Shown: piece after piece, positions 63,919-64,000 of the stretch | Layout of the letters: every line of letters starts with the position of its first letter | Position numbering within the stretch: position 1 is the stretch's first letter | Source of the DNA: Chryseobacterium echinoideorum | Lineage (GTDB): Bacteria; Bacteroidota; Bacteroidia; Flavobacteriales; Weeksellaceae | Direction: 5' to 3' | NCBI RefSeq assembly: GCF_007474535.1 | Contig: NZ_VKNW01000009.1 | Location: 158,853-222,852, forward strand | DNA length: 64,000 nt | The notes under the pieces: model-generated | The model's database searches: none | The model's input: only the letters and a program-made list of their open reading frames with translations | What the model was told of the DNA's origin: nothing | Program-made: the position numbers and the translations under genes

Positions 63919-64000
63919 CCTGAGTTCGGTTTAAGCAAAGTTTAAAAATAGTTGACCGTCATTTACCTTTTTCAAGTTGAGTGACGGTTTCTTTGGAAAG
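63919..64000. mobile_element. Possible insertion-sequence end, runs off the window
   Basis: At acctgagttcggtttaagca the effector-like reading ends and sequence of another character begins. On the minus strand a frame ending LSKETVTQLEKGK-stop enters from the right (stop at 63960-63962). The acctgagttcgg edge resembles IS982-type termini as I recall them; no transposase core or second end is in view. Confidence 0.35.

Noticed and set aside
1..64000. CRISPR array, rRNA operon or prophage
   Set aside because: No regularly spaced repeats, no rRNA sequence and no phage structural genes other than the T6SS spike and tube; the M15 and GH104 domains alone do not indicate a prophage.

Overview
This window looks like a chromosome segment from a Chryseobacterium-like member of the Bacteroidota (Flavobacteriia, Weeksellaceae). 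The evidence is the low GC, promoters of the TTTG-N19/20-TAnnTTTG type before rseP and the tRNA, the Bacteroidota gene block bamD-rpoZ-coaBC-DUF4835-recN, and many families largely confined to this phylum (DUF4835, DUF5687, DUF6646, DUF6909, Bacteroidota-type TssD/Hcp). Names rest on reading the proteins; no database search was run.

Layout. 1-3.1 kb: cell-shape operon mreB-mreC-mreD-mrdA on the minus strand; mrdA runs off the window and starts with TTG. 3.4-12.3 kb: housekeeping genes (M15 peptidase, a lone umuC, serine hydrolase, glyS, DUF4177, truC, pyrD, DUF445) with a 15-bp-stem hairpin repeat and two MITE-like elements. 12.6-22.7 kb: envelope and metabolic genes (L,D-transpeptidase, LTA-synthase-like sulfatase, zinc peptidase, sufS, DUF6909, DinB, M1 peptidase). 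29.3-46.4 kb: core genes again (ABC exporter, prolyl oligopeptidase, the bamD-to-recN block, tatD-tcdA-rnpA, nitrilase, rseP).

Two accessory regions stand out. At 22.8-29.1 kb an XRE regulator faces a large surface lipoprotein that looks like a polymorphic toxin. Its C-terminus has slipped out of frame. It is followed by two related lipoprotein genes, a displaced copy of the toxin tail, and three copies of one secretion-leader sequence, most of them damaged. The arrangement suggests an array of toxin/immunity cassettes in decay.

At 46.5-64 kb, just downstream of tRNA-Asn, lies an auxiliary type VI secretion island of the Bacteroidota type (T6SSiii). It holds three Hcp tubes, one VgrG spike, and at least four candidate effectors, each followed by one or more candidate immunity genes. 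The effectors are a caspase-like protein, a possible ADP-ribosyltransferase with a glycine-zipper tail, a permuted-papain protein, and a 1342-residue LysM/PAAR-like/Ig-like protein ending in a lambda-endolysin-like (GH104) domain plus a papain-like domain. Two effectors share an N-terminal beta-rich module that also recurs weakly inside the giant one; it may be an undescribed T6SSiii loading domain. A 267-residue gene of unknown family, one base before one of these effectors, may be its adaptor. A truncated second copy of the giant effector with a different C-terminal tail, and a possible IS end, close the window. No sheath, baseplate or membrane-complex genes are present, so this island would depend on a main T6SS locus elsewhere.

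Several candidate immunity lipoproteins carry small indels close to their signal peptides. This could be decay, phase variation or assembly error, and is flagged below.
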